IMG/VR virus record: IMGVR_UViG_3300003322_001129
Coordinates: 1 to 42,136 of that record
DNA length: 42,136 nucleotides
Direction: 5' to 3' (one strand)
Source of the DNA: a virus
Under the pieces are notes generated by a model, which was not told the origin of the DNA, ran no database searches, and worked only from the letters and a program-made list of their open reading frames with translations. Position numbers and translations under genes: made by a program. Position 1 is the first letter of the stretch. Every line of letters starts with the position of its first letter. Below, piece by piece: positions 15,401 through 24,349 of this stretch.

Positions 15401-17476
15401 GGCATTTTCTTGAATGTTCTGGTGAGTAACGAGATTGTAGTGGTGCCCTAAAACAACAGTGCTCATGTGGTTGGGACCGACAGGACCTTGCTGCACAACT
15501 GCTTGTTTGAGATTAGTGTCCCATTCTACAGCAACAGTGCGGGGCTTGAAATACGTAGCCAAATCTCTCACTTCACTCAGCAAGTCCTTACTAAATGCGA
15601 AATTCTGTGCAATTGCTTTCTCTACCCAATTAGTAGAAGCGTTGACTGCTGTAGAGATGTCTCGAAGATCGTAACCCTTAACTCTCTTACCAAGCTCTTC
15701 TTGCAGCCACTGAAGTTTCTGCTCATTGACAAAGCGAGGCAAATCAACAATTTCAGCAAGGGAAATCTTTCTCCCATCAGCAAGTTGTACACTGACTTTG
15801 TCAGAATTAGTCAGTTTGCCAGTGAGAAGTTTTGCGCGATCAAGCAACGGAAAATCATTCCAAAGAATGGTGCGATTCTTGAATGCGGAGTCTTCAAGTT
15901 TACTTGCCCACATGAAGCGAGCAGAGGCTTCAAGAGAAGATTTCTCCAAACTTGCAGCAACAGCATCAGCCTGCTTGAATTCTTTCTTGCCGATGTAAAC
16001 GGTATTCTTGAATGGCTTAAAATCATCAGCCTTCTTAATCAGATCCGCTCCAATAAGTTTCACTTCCGTGGTGAGGCTTCCAGATTCAAGATCCAAAAAG
16101 AACTGATTCCTGAGCGCGTTATCAGGAGTCTTGGAAATTACTTGGCTCTTCGGGTTGATTGCAATTTTGCCCGACGTTGTAAAGACAGCATCATATCCCT
16201 CAGCGAACGCTTCATCTGCGTTTGTATAACCGAGACGCGCAACTGATCCAAACTTGATTTTCGTTGGATCATCAGTTTTGAGATAGTATGCCTGCTTACC
16301 TGTGTTAGCTCCTCGTACTTCTGAGAAGAGGTCTCTCATTCCAGTAGGCGTCTCATTGATGAAGAACTGTTTTGGCGTAGTGGAAGTTGCGCTCTCTTCG
16401 GTGAGATTCGATACACGCTTAACACCTTGCAGGTAGCCACGGATAGTGTCATTGATCAACTCAGCATCTTGACCAGCATCCCGTCCAGCTTTCACCTTGT
16501 CAAGAATAAACTTGTACATGGCCTGCCCAGTGACTTCTCCACCCTCAGCAAGCTCATTAAACTTCAAGGCAAGCGTGTCGAATGCAACTTTTTCCGCACG
16601 TGCACGAATATCTTTAAACGCTCCAGTCGTATCTAGCACACGCGTGACAGGCTTACCGTCTTTCAAGTAAGTAAAATTGGTGTTGAAGAAGTCATCTGGC
16701 AGGTTGACAATGTTCTCTGTGAAATTCAATACTTCATCACTCTTCGTCAGCCCCATTTTCACTGGATCGAAAACAGTGTCAAACAGTCTACGGTTGCCTT
16801 CAATCTTTCGTTGCGCCTCTTTCAGAATGCCACGAGTTCCAGCATGCTCAACGAGCCCACCGATCGCTCCACCGAATAGTGCTCCGACTCCGACATTGAT
16901 TGCAAAGTCACCAAAATCTGACCCCTCAAAAATGGGGGAATCATTCATCGTTGCAACAACACCAAGCTCGAATGCAGCATTGGTGAGTGTTTGATCTGCA
17001 AGTGCCCAAGACAGTTGAGCGTATTTTGCAGAACGAACAGACGCAGTGACAGTGCCGCCAGAAGCTGCAAGTTCTGTCATCGCCTGCTCAAAATAGTAAT
17101 TCTTCCTGCTCGCTGCAAAATTCAGTGTACGGCCAATAGCACCAAGGGCATTGCCACTTTGTGCTAGTTTCAATCCCTTGATGCCAAGCGTGCCAGGGAC
17201 AAGGCTTGTTGCAACAAATCCACTAAGATCAATGATTTCTTTGTTTTCAGCATAGTAATCACCGTATTCATCGTCTACTTCACGAATGGTTTTTTCTGTG
17301 CTTACAGCTTCTTCCCCCGCATAATCTAGTGCGGTGTTATAAATGCTGAGTGCCCCAGAAATTGCAGCATCAGTAATGCCTTTGGTAGCGGCATCCTGTA
17401 GACGAGAAAAGAATCCACCTTGCCCGTCAACAGTATCAGAAGCTGCAACAACAGGGAAATCGTAGAGTTCAGCCAT
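12431..17476 (-). CDS. Very large putative internal virion (ejection) protein, 1681 residues
   Basis: ATG 17476 with AAGGATAATC upstream. It is the longest gene of the window, 12% of its length. The N-terminus has Gly-rich, Ala-rich helices including a GxxxG-type stretch (residues about 180-205) that could cross or bind a membrane. The middle is long, mixed and Lys/Asp-rich, and further Ala/Gly-rich hydrophobic helices follow in the last third. I could not find a lytic transglycosylase, protease or RNA polymerase motif. In podoviruses genes of this size next to tail genes usually encode core or ejection proteins that enter the host with the DNA. Position after the coiled-coil protein supports this; the sequence itself gives only indirect evidence. 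Confidence 0.6.
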   Translation of the reverse strand: MAELYDFPVVAASDTVDGQGGFFSRLQDAATKGITDAAISGALSIYNTALDYAGEEAVSTEKTIREVDDEYGDYYAENKEIIDLSGFVATSLVPGTLGIKGLKLAQSGNALGAIGRTLNFAASRKNYYFEQAMTELAASGGTVTASVRSAKYAQLSWALADQTLTNAAFELGVVATMNDSPIFEGSDFGDFAINVGVGALFGGAIGGLVEHAGTRGILKEAQRKIEGNRRLFDTVFDPVKMGLTKSDEVLNFTENIVNLPDDFFNTNFTYLKDGKPVTRVLDTTGAFKDIRARAEKVAFDTLALKFNELAEGGEVTGQAMYKFILDKVKAGRDAGQDAELINDTIRGYLQGVKRVSNLTEESATSTTPKQFFINETPTGMRDLFSEVRGANTGKQAYYLKTDDPTKIKFGSVARLGYTNADEAFAEGYDAVFTTSGKIAINPKSQVISKTPDNALRNQFFLDLESGSLTTEVKLIGADLIKKADDFKPFKNTVYIGKKEFKQADAVAASLEKSSLEASARFMWASKLEDSAFKNRTILWNDFPLLDRAKLLTGKLTNSDKVSVQLADGRKISLAEIVDLPRFVNEQKLQWLQEELGKRVKGYDLRDISTAVNASTNWVEKAIAQNFAFSKDLLSEVRDLATYFKPRTVAVEWDTNLKQAVVQQGPVGPNHMSTVVLGHHYNLVTHQNIQENAARAILGEDIKRFVDAPADLAKQTSEQGAGATTLAASNADYGKRAELFVQDIGKHTALVSQKWRDAAITSMASEINAIRDSVDAAAELGILTTALRRDARKYYLVADDLTGEGMLVDRDAVKLVESGKTDDYETAVEMLRSVAGPNEKIRGIYKITNKQVTDFLDSSTRINADRVGKQTTVVNAMGLGRGMDARVVYAPPVDTRRYPHFAFVVAKEKLGANTDVAMITAKNPEQLRKLASQVGEDHEVIFKEDTKKFFKAQGQYDYNLQLNESTVNSSLQRRGILGDFFPETRAENVLEDYVRWHANSSDTLLRQTVQLKYRQFFNELAFLSEQFQSASQSAFKGVGILKKNVADPFDDYRKTALNISKQSEFPIMESMNEFVDKVGTTLYSKLDELGAAFRGSKGKDLASLETANKLMDEYGLGTPYKTMETYLDANEKVPKNLIKTSLQKVNYWLATTVLRFDFANSLVNVISTPIMLGTELASIQTLAKRDPELLGKLGELMSVKVPGQQAVVPSTTKLIGQAIKNYFGPDKLDLIKRYTDNGDIKHVSQLYHEVLDDLAYKPGLKVAEWQKKLDAAVEKGASITGNNFSEELTRFISADVMRQLSDPLVAAKKLSVQEQNAFISSFVNRVQGNYISSQRPILFQGTTGAAIGLFQTYAFNVLQQLFRHVEARDTRAMLTFAGLQTSIYGMNGLPFFDAINQHLIGQASGNTGHTDAYSILPAANKEIGDWLLYGTASAFPLFGEKAPALYSRGDINPRHLSIVPVNPLDIPAVSASVKLVNSVAQFGKQVSQGADISTAMLQALEHHGWNRPLAGFAQSLAGQSTTGNGSLISAANDLETTTMLARIQDRVVNFGAVQRILGAKPMDEAVALNNLYRNKTYEASDRAKIEALGQTIKTKLGNNQQLDPEELEDFMLDYARAGGRIETFSSSLQRWSKDANTSIVNQIANRVGSPYGKKLQMIMGGEELRDYSTIAQEPVESNTETE

Positions 17477-17497
17477 GATTATCCTTGCACGATTATT

Positions 17498-19246
17498 TTA
17501 GCGAAATGCCGCAAATGGAGCATCACCAACACCAAATGGGCGCTCTTGCTGTTTGAGGTGCCACACAATTCCATTTTCCACTTCTGTAGGATTCATGAGA
17601 TTGAGTTTCTTGCGATTCGAATCTCCGAACGTCCCATTGAGCGTGAAGAAATAAGCTTCTTGTGAAGGAAGCCCAAATTGCTCAGGATGCGCAAGTGCGG
17701 AGTTATATCTGGTGGCCCCAACAAAGTAGGCAGAAATATCTGCTGCAGCTTTCTTGGGATCGAGTTGCCTCGCTTTAACTTTTTCAACGATGCCCTTGAG
17801 AATCTGTTGCTGCTGGTCAGCAGTGAGATTTTCTGCCTGAACCGCACCACTCTTCACGAAGTCATCAATAGTGCTTTTGACAATATTATTCTTCAGTGGG
17901 GCAAGGTCAGGATGCTGGTCCACTGCACGATTGAAACTCAAGAACTGTGCTTGATAAGGATTATACGTGGAGTCCCACTGCTTAGCTGAAAGGTCAACAT
18001 CTGATGCCCGAAGGTTTGCAGCATTGGATACTTCATTCTCATAGATTGAGAACGCTTTTTCCACTGCATCTTTTCGCGCGGGAGTCTTACCTTGATTAGC
18101 TGCAGCAAGCACCAGCGCGGCTTTCGATTCATAACCAAGTGCAGCCTGTTCCATCTTTTTTGCAGACTGGAATGCGCTTGCACCGCCAGTGGATTGAATC
18201 ACTGCACGGTTTCCACGGCCAAGATAGAATTCTAGCGAACTCCGCAGATCATCACCAAGTTGCCCAGATTGTGCAGCTTGCAGCCATGCCATCTGCTCTT
18301 TCTTATTCGTGAGAGTTTTCAGATGCTTTACAGTCATTGGTTCTTGCAATCCGAGCGCAGAACTAACTACTTGCAGGCGGGAATTAAGGCGGTCTTCCTC
18401 ATCTTTTGCTTCTTTCTTTGCAGAGAGCATTTCTTCCAACTGCATATTCCGCAGAAGTCTTCCTTCTTCACGGTCCTTTCTAGCCTCTTCACGAGCTAGG
18501 CGAGCATCTTCTCGCGCTTCAGAGCGAGCAGCAATTCCTGACACTGTGCCGATTGTCGCACGGCGATCATCATTCGCTTTGGCCTGCAAATTAAACAGCT
18601 GCATCTGGTTCAATGCAGTCTGATTAGCAACTTTTGCACGCTCCGTATCGAGTTGTGCATCTGCAAGAGCTTTTTGATTCTCTGCTTGTTTCAATTGCAG
18701 ATCCCTTGTGGCATCAGCGGTGTTTGCAGTGAGCGTATTCTTTGCTGCAGCAAGTTGTTGTGTACGGGTTTGGATGTTCTGCATGGCTTCATCTTCTGCG
18801 TCAGCCAATGCATTAACTTTTGCTGCCGCTGCAGGCATCTTCAACTGTGCCAGCAAATAGCCAATTGGATTAGTGAGTAGATCAGTACTTGCAAGTTGAT
18901 TATACTCTTCCCTCAGTGGGGCGCGAGCAGCCCTGGCCTGATCTACTACTGCCAAACTCTTTGCAATTTCATTGTCAACATCGGACTGATCCATGTTGAA
19001 TGATTTTTGCAGATTTTCTACCAACTTATTTTGCTGATAAACAATATCTGCTTGGGCAGCAGCATTCACTGCAGCAGTATCTACTACTTGCTGCTGCTTT
19101 GCCACGCTCTGTTGTGCAAACTGCTCTGACTGCCCAAACAGACTCCCAACCGATTCAATGGTCTGCTTAGTTTGCGCTTCCTGCTGCTGTTGATTTGCCA
19201 GCAAGGCTTGGATCAGACTCTGTGGGTCAAGATTAAGTGTAGCCAT
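17498..19246 (-). CDS. Coiled-coil, Gln/Ala-rich putative internal virion protein (582 residues)
   Basis: Starts 1 base after the previous late gene ends. The first 300 residues are rich in Gln, Ala, Glu, Lys and Arg with heptad-like spacing, including an Ala-Arg-Glu-Glu-Ala-Arg-type charged helix (about 238-265). They read as a long coiled coil. The C-terminal part looks more globular. No enzymatic motif. It lies between a Gly-rich virion protein and the giant virion protein, the usual place for internal core proteins in podoviruses, where such proteins line up to form an ejection conduit. Role inferred. Confidence 0.6.
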   Translation of the reverse strand: MATLNLDPQSLIQALLANQQQQEAQTKQTIESVGSLFGQSEQFAQQSVAKQQQVVDTAAVNAAAQADIVYQQNKLVENLQKSFNMDQSDVDNEIAKSLAVVDQARAARAPLREEYNQLASTDLLTNPIGYLLAQLKMPAAAAKVNALADAEDEAMQNIQTRTQQLAAAKNTLTANTADATRDLQLKQAENQKALADAQLDTERAKVANQTALNQMQLFNLQAKANDDRRATIGTVSGIAARSEAREDARLAREEARKDREEGRLLRNMQLEEMLSAKKEAKDEEDRLNSRLQVVSSALGLQEPMTVKHLKTLTNKKEQMAWLQAAQSGQLGDDLRSSLEFYLGRGNRAVIQSTGGASAFQSAKKMEQAALGYESKAALVLAAANQGKTPARKDAVEKAFSIYENEVSNAANLRASDVDLSAKQWDSTYNPYQAQFLSFNRAVDQHPDLAPLKNNIVKSTIDDFVKSGAVQAENLTADQQQQILKGIVEKVKARQLDPKKAAADISAYFVGATRYNSALAHPEQFGLPSQEAYFFTLNGTFGDSNRKKLNLMNPTEVENGIVWHLKQQERPFGVGDAPFAAFR

Positions 19247-21064
19247 TTATTTCCCCATGTGGTCGTGCATCATCGCTTGGAGATTGTCAAAGAAATCAAC
19301 TCCAAGTTTTTCTACCACATCGGCAGAAATAACATACTCTCCGCGAGTGAGTTTGGCTTTAACAGTGTCGCTTCCTGAAAGGTCAGTTTTACCTGGAACA
19401 CGGCCACCATTTTTCATTCCACCATCACCACCCCCGCCGCTTCCGCCTCCGCCATCTGATCCACCTGATCCCCCATCACTACCATAACCACCATTACCGA
19501 ATCCTGCTCCAGCTGCAGCACCTGCAGAAGATCCAACACCCCATCCACCTGTACCAGTACCGAAACCAAATCCAATACCACCTAAGCCCCCAAGACCTGC
19601 ACCATTACCGCCAAGTCCTTGACTATCAAAACCAGTGTCCGAACTAGTTGAGACTGGGCCAGTACCAAAAGCGTTAGTCAGCCCCATCGCTGCATCAAGT
19701 GCATCAATAGAGTTGTTAGAGATGGCAGAAATCGCATTGGCTGCAGCGGCAATAGAGTCTGAATTCATAGCAGTAGCAGCTTCAGGACTCACCCAACCTT
19801 GTGCAACAGCGAGGGCACCGATTGGATCATTCGCCTTATTGATTGCATCCATGGCATCTTGCTGCGTCAAACCTGCCCGGATTGCATTAATCGCAAAGGA
19901 AAGTGGAGAGCTAGTTACTCCAGGAATGCTCACTGGAGACATCATACCAAGCATTGACTTCTGTGCAGATTTTGCAACTGCGGCATCCATTGCAGCTTTC
20001 GCCGCTCCAAGAGGACCAACACCAAAAGTGAACCCATTACCAGATTCTGTTTCTGTGTCTCCTGCGTTTACCCCGCTATTCTCCTGAGTTGTTTGCACTT
20101 CTTTTTGCGTAGCTTTTTGTGGAAGAGGATTCAGTACAGTTCGATTCTGCTGCGCAATAGCTTGAATGATCTTATCGGGAGTGAATGACGGAGCAGCAGA
20201 CCTACGAGCACCACCTGCACGAGAAACAACTTGCCCACCGTCAGCATATTTCTGCTCTTTTTCACCGTCTCGACCAACGAGACCACCATTTGCAAATCCA
20301 AACAAGCTCGACCAGTCTGATGCATCACCTCCTGCATCAAGCACATCCCCACTCGCATCAGAACCAAAGTCAGCCCCAAAATCAAACCAGTCACCGCCAT
20401 TAGCAGCAGCATCCCCAAACACATCAGTTCCTGCAAACGACGAAAAGACATTGCCACTCCCGCTAGGTTCAACCAAGCTGTCGAAACCGAAACTAAAAGG
20501 TGCGTCCCCTGCTGCAGAACTTACATCAGTAGCAGGCGTATCTGAAGAGAAGAGCCCACCGAAAAGATCCTTACCCTTTTTAAAGAGGTCCGAATCCATT
20601 GCCTTGCCAAGAATTTGCAGACCTGCAAGACCTTGCGCAGCACGCTGGAAATTGGTGCCAGAATTAGAAACTTGTTTAGAGTTGAGCTGAGCAATCTTCC
20701 CTGCAATGTCACCTTGCAATTGAGAATTTGCCTGTTGCTGTTGCACAATCTGCTGTTGCCCACGCAATGCAGTCTGTTGAAGCAGACTATTCAGTGCAGT
20801 TTGAACAGCAGAATTACTGCCTGAACGCGCACCGACTGCATTTGCATAACGGGATTGCAGCCCAGGCATTTGACCTGCAGCTTGTTGAAAAATGCTGGCA
20901 AGAAGTTGAGAATAATCTTGTCCTTGCAGTTGACCAAGAATGTTCTTTAGTTGCCCAGTATCAGCAGAATTTTTCGTCGTGGTCTGCTTACCGCCAATCA
21001 GATTGAGGAGGTCAGTAATGCCACCAATACCACTACCAGCATCAACACGCTTCGGGTCAGCCAT
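19247..21064 (-). CDS. Gly/Ala-rich structural protein with C-terminal NGG/GEYVISADVV motif (605 residues)
   Basis: ATG 21064 has a good AGGAG site; the frame also opens at TTG 21085. The N-terminal 150 residues are Gln/Ala-rich helices. Two similar Gly boxes follow: FANGGLVG with YADGGQVV in the middle and MKNGGRVPG near the end, the latter leading to LTRGEYVISADVVEKLG. This end motif recurs in phage tail and internal proteins. Between them lies a low-complexity Gly/Ser/Asp run (plus-strand 19430-19590). It is the first gene after an internal terminator, so its transcription depends on read-through or a promoter near 21065-21200. Probably an internal or tail-associated virion protein. Confidence 0.6.
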   Translation of the reverse strand: MADPKRVDAGSGIGGITDLLNLIGGKQTTTKNSADTGQLKNILGQLQGQDYSQLLASIFQQAAGQMPGLQSRYANAVGARSGSNSAVQTALNSLLQQTALRGQQQIVQQQQANSQLQGDIAGKIAQLNSKQVSNSGTNFQRAAQGLAGLQILGKAMDSDLFKKGKDLFGGLFSSDTPATDVSSAAGDAPFSFGFDSLVEPSGSGNVFSSFAGTDVFGDAAANGGDWFDFGADFGSDASGDVLDAGGDASDWSSLFGFANGGLVGRDGEKEQKYADGGQVVSRAGGARRSAAPSFTPDKIIQAIAQQNRTVLNPLPQKATQKEVQTTQENSGVNAGDTETESGNGFTFGVGPLGAAKAAMDAAVAKSAQKSMLGMMSPVSIPGVTSSPLSFAINAIRAGLTQQDAMDAINKANDPIGALAVAQGWVSPEAATAMNSDSIAAAANAISAISNNSIDALDAAMGLTNAFGTGPVSTSSDTGFDSQGLGGNGAGLGGLGGIGFGFGTGTGGWGVGSSAGAAAGAGFGNGGYGSDGGSGGSDGGGGSGGGGDGGMKNGGRVPGKTDLSGSDTVKAKLTRGEYVISADVVEKLGVDFFDNLQAMMHDHMGK

Positions 21065-21099
21065 AAGAATCTCCTGCTTCAACAATTTTCAATACTGTA

Positions 21100-21123
21100 A
21101 AACAAAAGCCCCATTTCTGGGGC
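21100..21123 (-). terminator. Internal late terminator behind the lysis genes (GAAA loop)
   Basis: On the minus strand GCCCCA-GAAA-TGGGGC makes a perfect 6-pair stem with a GNRA tetraloop, followed by TTTTGTTTT. It stands 9 bases past the endolysin stop. The next late gene starts only about 36 bases further, so this site should lower expression of the last four virion genes unless it is read through. Confidence 0.85.
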
Positions 21124-21132
21124 CTAGCGAAT

Positions 21133-21492
21133 TCAAACGAAGCGCTCAAAATGTGGAGAGTCAATGAAAGTTGATTTCCCTGCTTCCACCAATCCTCTCC
21201 AACTTCCACCCCAACGGTTTACTTCTGCAAGAGATTCCCAATATTTTCCAATCGGCTTAATCTGATCAACTGTTGCCAGAACACCGTCCTTAAAGATGTT
21301 CAAGTCAATTGCAAGTTTTTTGAGATGCTGAGACTTTTCTGTCTTGCTTCGGCCAGTGCGAACATAGATGTCCTGCATTTCTTGGGGCCGCATCACTTCA
21401 CCAATCGAAAACTCAAATCCGTTTGCCCAAATGAAGTGAAAAAGTTTTGATACATCGTGAGTGAATGCAAATTGCTCATTGAGAAGACTCAT
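21133..21492 (-). CDS. Endolysin, M15 (VanY/L,D-type) peptidase (119 residues)
   Basis: The zinc peptidase signature is seen: His56-x6-Asp63 in SQHLKKLAIDLN and His114 in DSPHFE, with an Arg35 in EVMRPQEMQ. A GGSW turn follows the core, as in other short phage M15 endolysins. These cut the peptide stems or cross-links of peptidoglycan. No signal peptide is present, so it relies on the holin encoded just before it, with which it overlaps by 17 bases. Length is normal for a single-domain phage endolysin. A terminator follows directly. Confidence 0.88.
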   Translation of the reverse strand: MSLLNEQFAFTHDVSKLFHFIWANGFEFSIGEVMRPQEMQDIYVRTGRSKTEKSQHLKKLAIDLNIFKDGVLATVDQIKPIGKYWESLAEVNRWGGSWRGLVEAGKSTFIDSPHFERFV

Positions 21493-22003
21493 TTTTTGCT
21501 CCTACTAGAGTGCTGATAGTGCTATCTTTCTCTTTGCTGTTTTTGCTTGTCCCGTAATAATACCCAAGCACAAGAGTAATAGAGCTTGCAGCAACAAGTC
21601 TAATATCTGTGTCAGCTGCCATGACAAGCATCCAGCCACCACCGATCACAACGATCAGGGATAGCATGTGCTGAAAGGGTGGGATATACCACGGAGTTTC
21701 TTTTGGCCGGGTTTCTGCGATTTTAACTTCTCGACTTCGCGCAGACTCTCGATCAGCCAGTTCTGCTTTAAACTCATCAATGTCAAGCCTGCGGTTTTCA
21801 AGCGCAAACTCTCGAAGCTGTTGTTCTCTTGCCACTTCAAGTGCCTTTAGTTGTTCAACAAGCGCGGGATTTGCAAAGAGCGTATCTGGCTCTGGAAGCT
21901 TTACTCCAAGTTTCTCTTCCACAAACTCTTGCCCCTTGTTCAAAACAGCATTGCCAAGAATGGGCAAGCCAACTTTCAAAAGTGCAGCAACAAGAGGCAA
22001 CAT
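21476..22003 (-). CDS. Holin of the 3TM/GTA type (175 residues)
   Basis: The N-terminal 20 residues are hydrophobic (LVAALLKVGLPILGNAVL), a long charged helical arm follows (residues 50-105), then two membrane segments close together near the C-terminus (LSLIVVIGGGWMLVM, and AASSITLVLGYYYG). The YYYGTSKNSKEKD end matches the Tyr-Tyr-x-Gly-x-Ser-x-x-Ser-x-x-Lys ending known from the GTA_holin_3TM family. It precedes and overlaps the endolysin gene, the usual order of a lysis cassette. It should set the time of membrane opening. Confidence 0.75.
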   Translation of the reverse strand: MLPLVAALLKVGLPILGNAVLNKGQEFVEEKLGVKLPEPDTLFANPALVEQLKALEVAREQQLREFALENRRLDIDEFKAELADRESARSREVKIAETRPKETPWYIPPFQHMLSLIVVIGGGWMLVMAADTDIRLVAASSITLVLGYYYGTSKNSKEKDSTISTLVGAKNESSQ

Positions 22004-22013
22004 GATTTATCCT

Positions 22014-22574
22014 TTAGGCAGCAGTAATTTGAGAAGAGATACTCAGGAAAAAGCCAAGACTTCCAAGTCCCACACCGACTCCCTGAACCAAACTTCCGGG
22101 GGCAACAGGAGGAGTATTTTGCACCAGCCCTCCAGTGCTTAACCAATAAAAAGCACCAATTGTCGTCCCACTGATTCCATAGCTGTGGCCTTGCATCATG
22201 GTGATTTCACCATATTGCCCAGTGTCGATACCTTGTGTATTGGCAACGATTCCATGGGCTGGTTTTGTTAAATCAGTGGCATCTGCAAGTTGGGCTGCAA
22301 GTGCCCCAGAATCAAGTTTGAGATTTACAAGAGCCCCAAATGGGAGGTCTACAAGAGCCTTGGCAAATAGCCTATTCTGATGCTGTGAGTTGATGGAGGC
22401 AACCGCGCTTCTTTCTGCGAGCTCAACCTGGTCAAAAGTAACTTGCCCAGTCAAAGATGCAATCGGTTTAGTGAGCGCATTAATTGACTGGTAAATGGGC
22501 AGCAGATACGGAAAGAGATTTTCCGGTGCATTGGGAAGTTGAGGAAGTCCGCTGGTGATATTATACTGTGGCAT
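22014..22574 (-). CDS. Small structural protein, probably tail or fibre-associated (186 residues)
   Basis: The start at ATG 22574 shares one base with the stop of the preceding late gene (TGATG); GTG 22577 is also possible. The second half is Gly- and Thr-rich with beta character, including a HSYGISGTTIGAFYWLSTGG stretch like those in phage head-decoration or tail proteins. The N-terminal half contains helices. No enzyme motif. Its position between tail-hub-like and lysis genes suggests a virion role. Confidence 0.55.
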   Translation of the reverse strand: MPQYNITSGLPQLPNAPENLFPYLLPIYQSINALTKPIASLTGQVTFDQVELAERSAVASINSQHQNRLFAKALVDLPFGALVNLKLDSGALAAQLADATDLTKPAHGIVANTQGIDTGQYGEITMMQGHSYGISGTTIGAFYWLSTGGLVQNTPPVAPGSLVQGVGVGLGSLGFFLSISSQITAA

Positions 22575-24331
22575 CACAAGTTCCCGTCATTCACTGTTTC
22601 CAGCATCACCGTACTCAAATGAAATTGTCCCTTGATAAAGAGGGTGAAATTTTTACCTGTTGGAAGATCAAATCCCCATTCAGTGTAGTTTTCTGCAGCT
22701 TCTCGCAAATAGCCGGTATCCCGCTTAGTGTAAGTTGCACCGTTGTCACTAGTCAGTGCAGCAACTTCTGCAGTTGCTGCCGCACCTTCAATTTCTGCAG
22801 ACTGCAAGGAAACCAGCTTGCTTCTAGATAGCTGATTCCTGCCAAGAAGCACAAAGGAAGGATAGGTGTCTGTGTCAGGTTCACGCTCATCCATCACTGC
22901 AAGATCAATCTCTCCGTTTTCCAGCATGAATGCAATGGATTGGCGAGGATAGGTGAGATTGCCTCCTGCAAGCGTCAGTGCGTCGTACTCAATAGCATCA
23001 AGCATTTCATACGGAACGTCACCAAGCATGGAGTAGGTAATATCTGCAGGGAGTGAGCCATACGAGTAAGCAAAACAATCTCGATGAATGATTCTCAATT
23101 TACCCCAGCGATCCAGTACAGAATCATACACTAGAGCAAACCCATAGATTCCTGGATACGTACCATAGCTGAGGACAAGGAATCGATTAGCACAAACTGC
23201 CACTTTTACAAACATTTCAAGCGACATTGTACCTGTTTCAAAAGTCAATGCATCTTCATTGAAACGTTCAATAATTCTTGCACCAAGGAAATCTGTAGCA
23301 TCTGGAAACACACTTTCTGCACTATTAAGACTTACTTGTTGCATTCCAGAAGTTGTGTAAGCGTACAGGTCCCCCTTGTTACCGCCAACATCACTGACCT
23401 GCTCAAAACTTTCCACACCTCCGCAATTTTTGATTTCTGAGAAGATCCATGGGCTTGCAAAATTATTTGCATTATAGATTGCGGCCACTGCATTTTTCGT
23501 AGTCCAGATAATGAATCCACGTGCAACGGGGGTAATAGCAGTAATTGGGCCTTTTACATCTTCAGGAACTTGAAATCCTGCGCCAGTTACTTCCCCATTG
23601 GCATAGACACGAAAATCGAAGGCTGTCCCATTGTACGGAGCCCATGCAACTTTCAACCCGCTCCAGATGATCAGATATCCATTAGAACTTGCAATTCCAT
23701 CAAGCTCGTCACCAGCAATTCCTGCAGCTGTTCCAAGCGCAAGAATCATTGCATCGACTACAGGATCAAGTTCTGAAACAAGCGCCTGTGCAACAGGATC
23801 CCAATAAAAAAGACTCGCAGAAACGACAGTCACGCCACCATCATTAGTAGCAGCTAATCTGGAATAGCAGACAAAAGTTTTACCCTCCACATAGGCGCGA
23901 GTCACTTTAGAAAGTGCAGGATCACCTGACCAAAGAGTATATCCTTCTGCAGTGATTAGCGCAGTGGTAAGAGTTGAAACCCACCCAGTTGGAGTGAGTA
24001 CATAATTTTTCCCTTTGCTGGGGGAATAGAGGACAGTATTTTCATCCTCATCACGCAAAGGGAAAATCTGGTCAAAATCAGTTACACCTTCCAGCCCGTC
24101 ATCAATTTTAACGTAACTAACAGACTTTAGCCCTCCAGCAACAGGCACAAAGTTTTCTCCGTACAGCACCTGAGCAAGATTGAAATCAATATTTTCATCG
24201 CTTCCTTGAAATTGGCGCGGCTGCCTAGACGAAGTATCTGCACTTGGAACTACAACAGCACGGGCTCCCCAGCTACTGATGAAAGGAAACCTCGCATTGT
24301 TTAGTGCAATTCTATACCGATTAACAGCCAT
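22574..24331 (-). CDS. Tail hub/nozzle-like structural protein (585 residues)
   Basis: ATG 24331 follows a small gene by 18 bases. The sequence is a succession of beta-rich units with Trp, Gly and Asp turns (FYWDPVAQAL, VLDRWGKLRIIHRDCF, FAYSYGSLP), as expected of a beta-propeller tail nozzle or stabilisation protein. Such proteins seal the podovirus tail. It has few Lys and no membrane part. Neighbours are the tailspike and the small structural protein. The call is by fold impression and position, not by a motif. Confidence 0.6.
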   Translation of the reverse strand: MAVNRYRIALNNARFPFISSWGARAVVVPSADTSSRQPRQFQGSDENIDFNLAQVLYGENFVPVAGGLKSVSYVKIDDGLEGVTDFDQIFPLRDEDENTVLYSPSKGKNYVLTPTGWVSTLTTALITAEGYTLWSGDPALSKVTRAYVEGKTFVCYSRLAATNDGGVTVVSASLFYWDPVAQALVSELDPVVDAMILALGTAAGIAGDELDGIASSNGYLIIWSGLKVAWAPYNGTAFDFRVYANGEVTGAGFQVPEDVKGPITAITPVARGFIIWTTKNAVAAIYNANNFASPWIFSEIKNCGGVESFEQVSDVGGNKGDLYAYTTSGMQQVSLNSAESVFPDATDFLGARIIERFNEDALTFETGTMSLEMFVKVAVCANRFLVLSYGTYPGIYGFALVYDSVLDRWGKLRIIHRDCFAYSYGSLPADITYSMLGDVPYEMLDAIEYDALTLAGGNLTYPRQSIAFMLENGEIDLAVMDEREPDTDTYPSFVLLGRNQLSRSKLVSLQSAEIEGAAATAEVAALTSDNGATYTKRDTGYLREAAENYTEWGFDLPTGKNFTLFIKGQFHLSTVMLETVNDGNL

Positions 24332-24349
24332 GCCAATCTCCAGCAGTTA

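Noticed and set aside
15467-16246. 259-codon open frame on the plus strand inside the giant virion gene
   Set aside because: It lies wholly antisense to a much longer frame with good ribosome site and consistent protein composition; its product is low-quality and Cys/Ser-rich. Shadow frame.
19430-19590. Gly/Ser/Asp-rich triplet region as a separate tandem repeat element
   Set aside because: It is in frame with the 605-residue structural protein and reads as a flexible linker.
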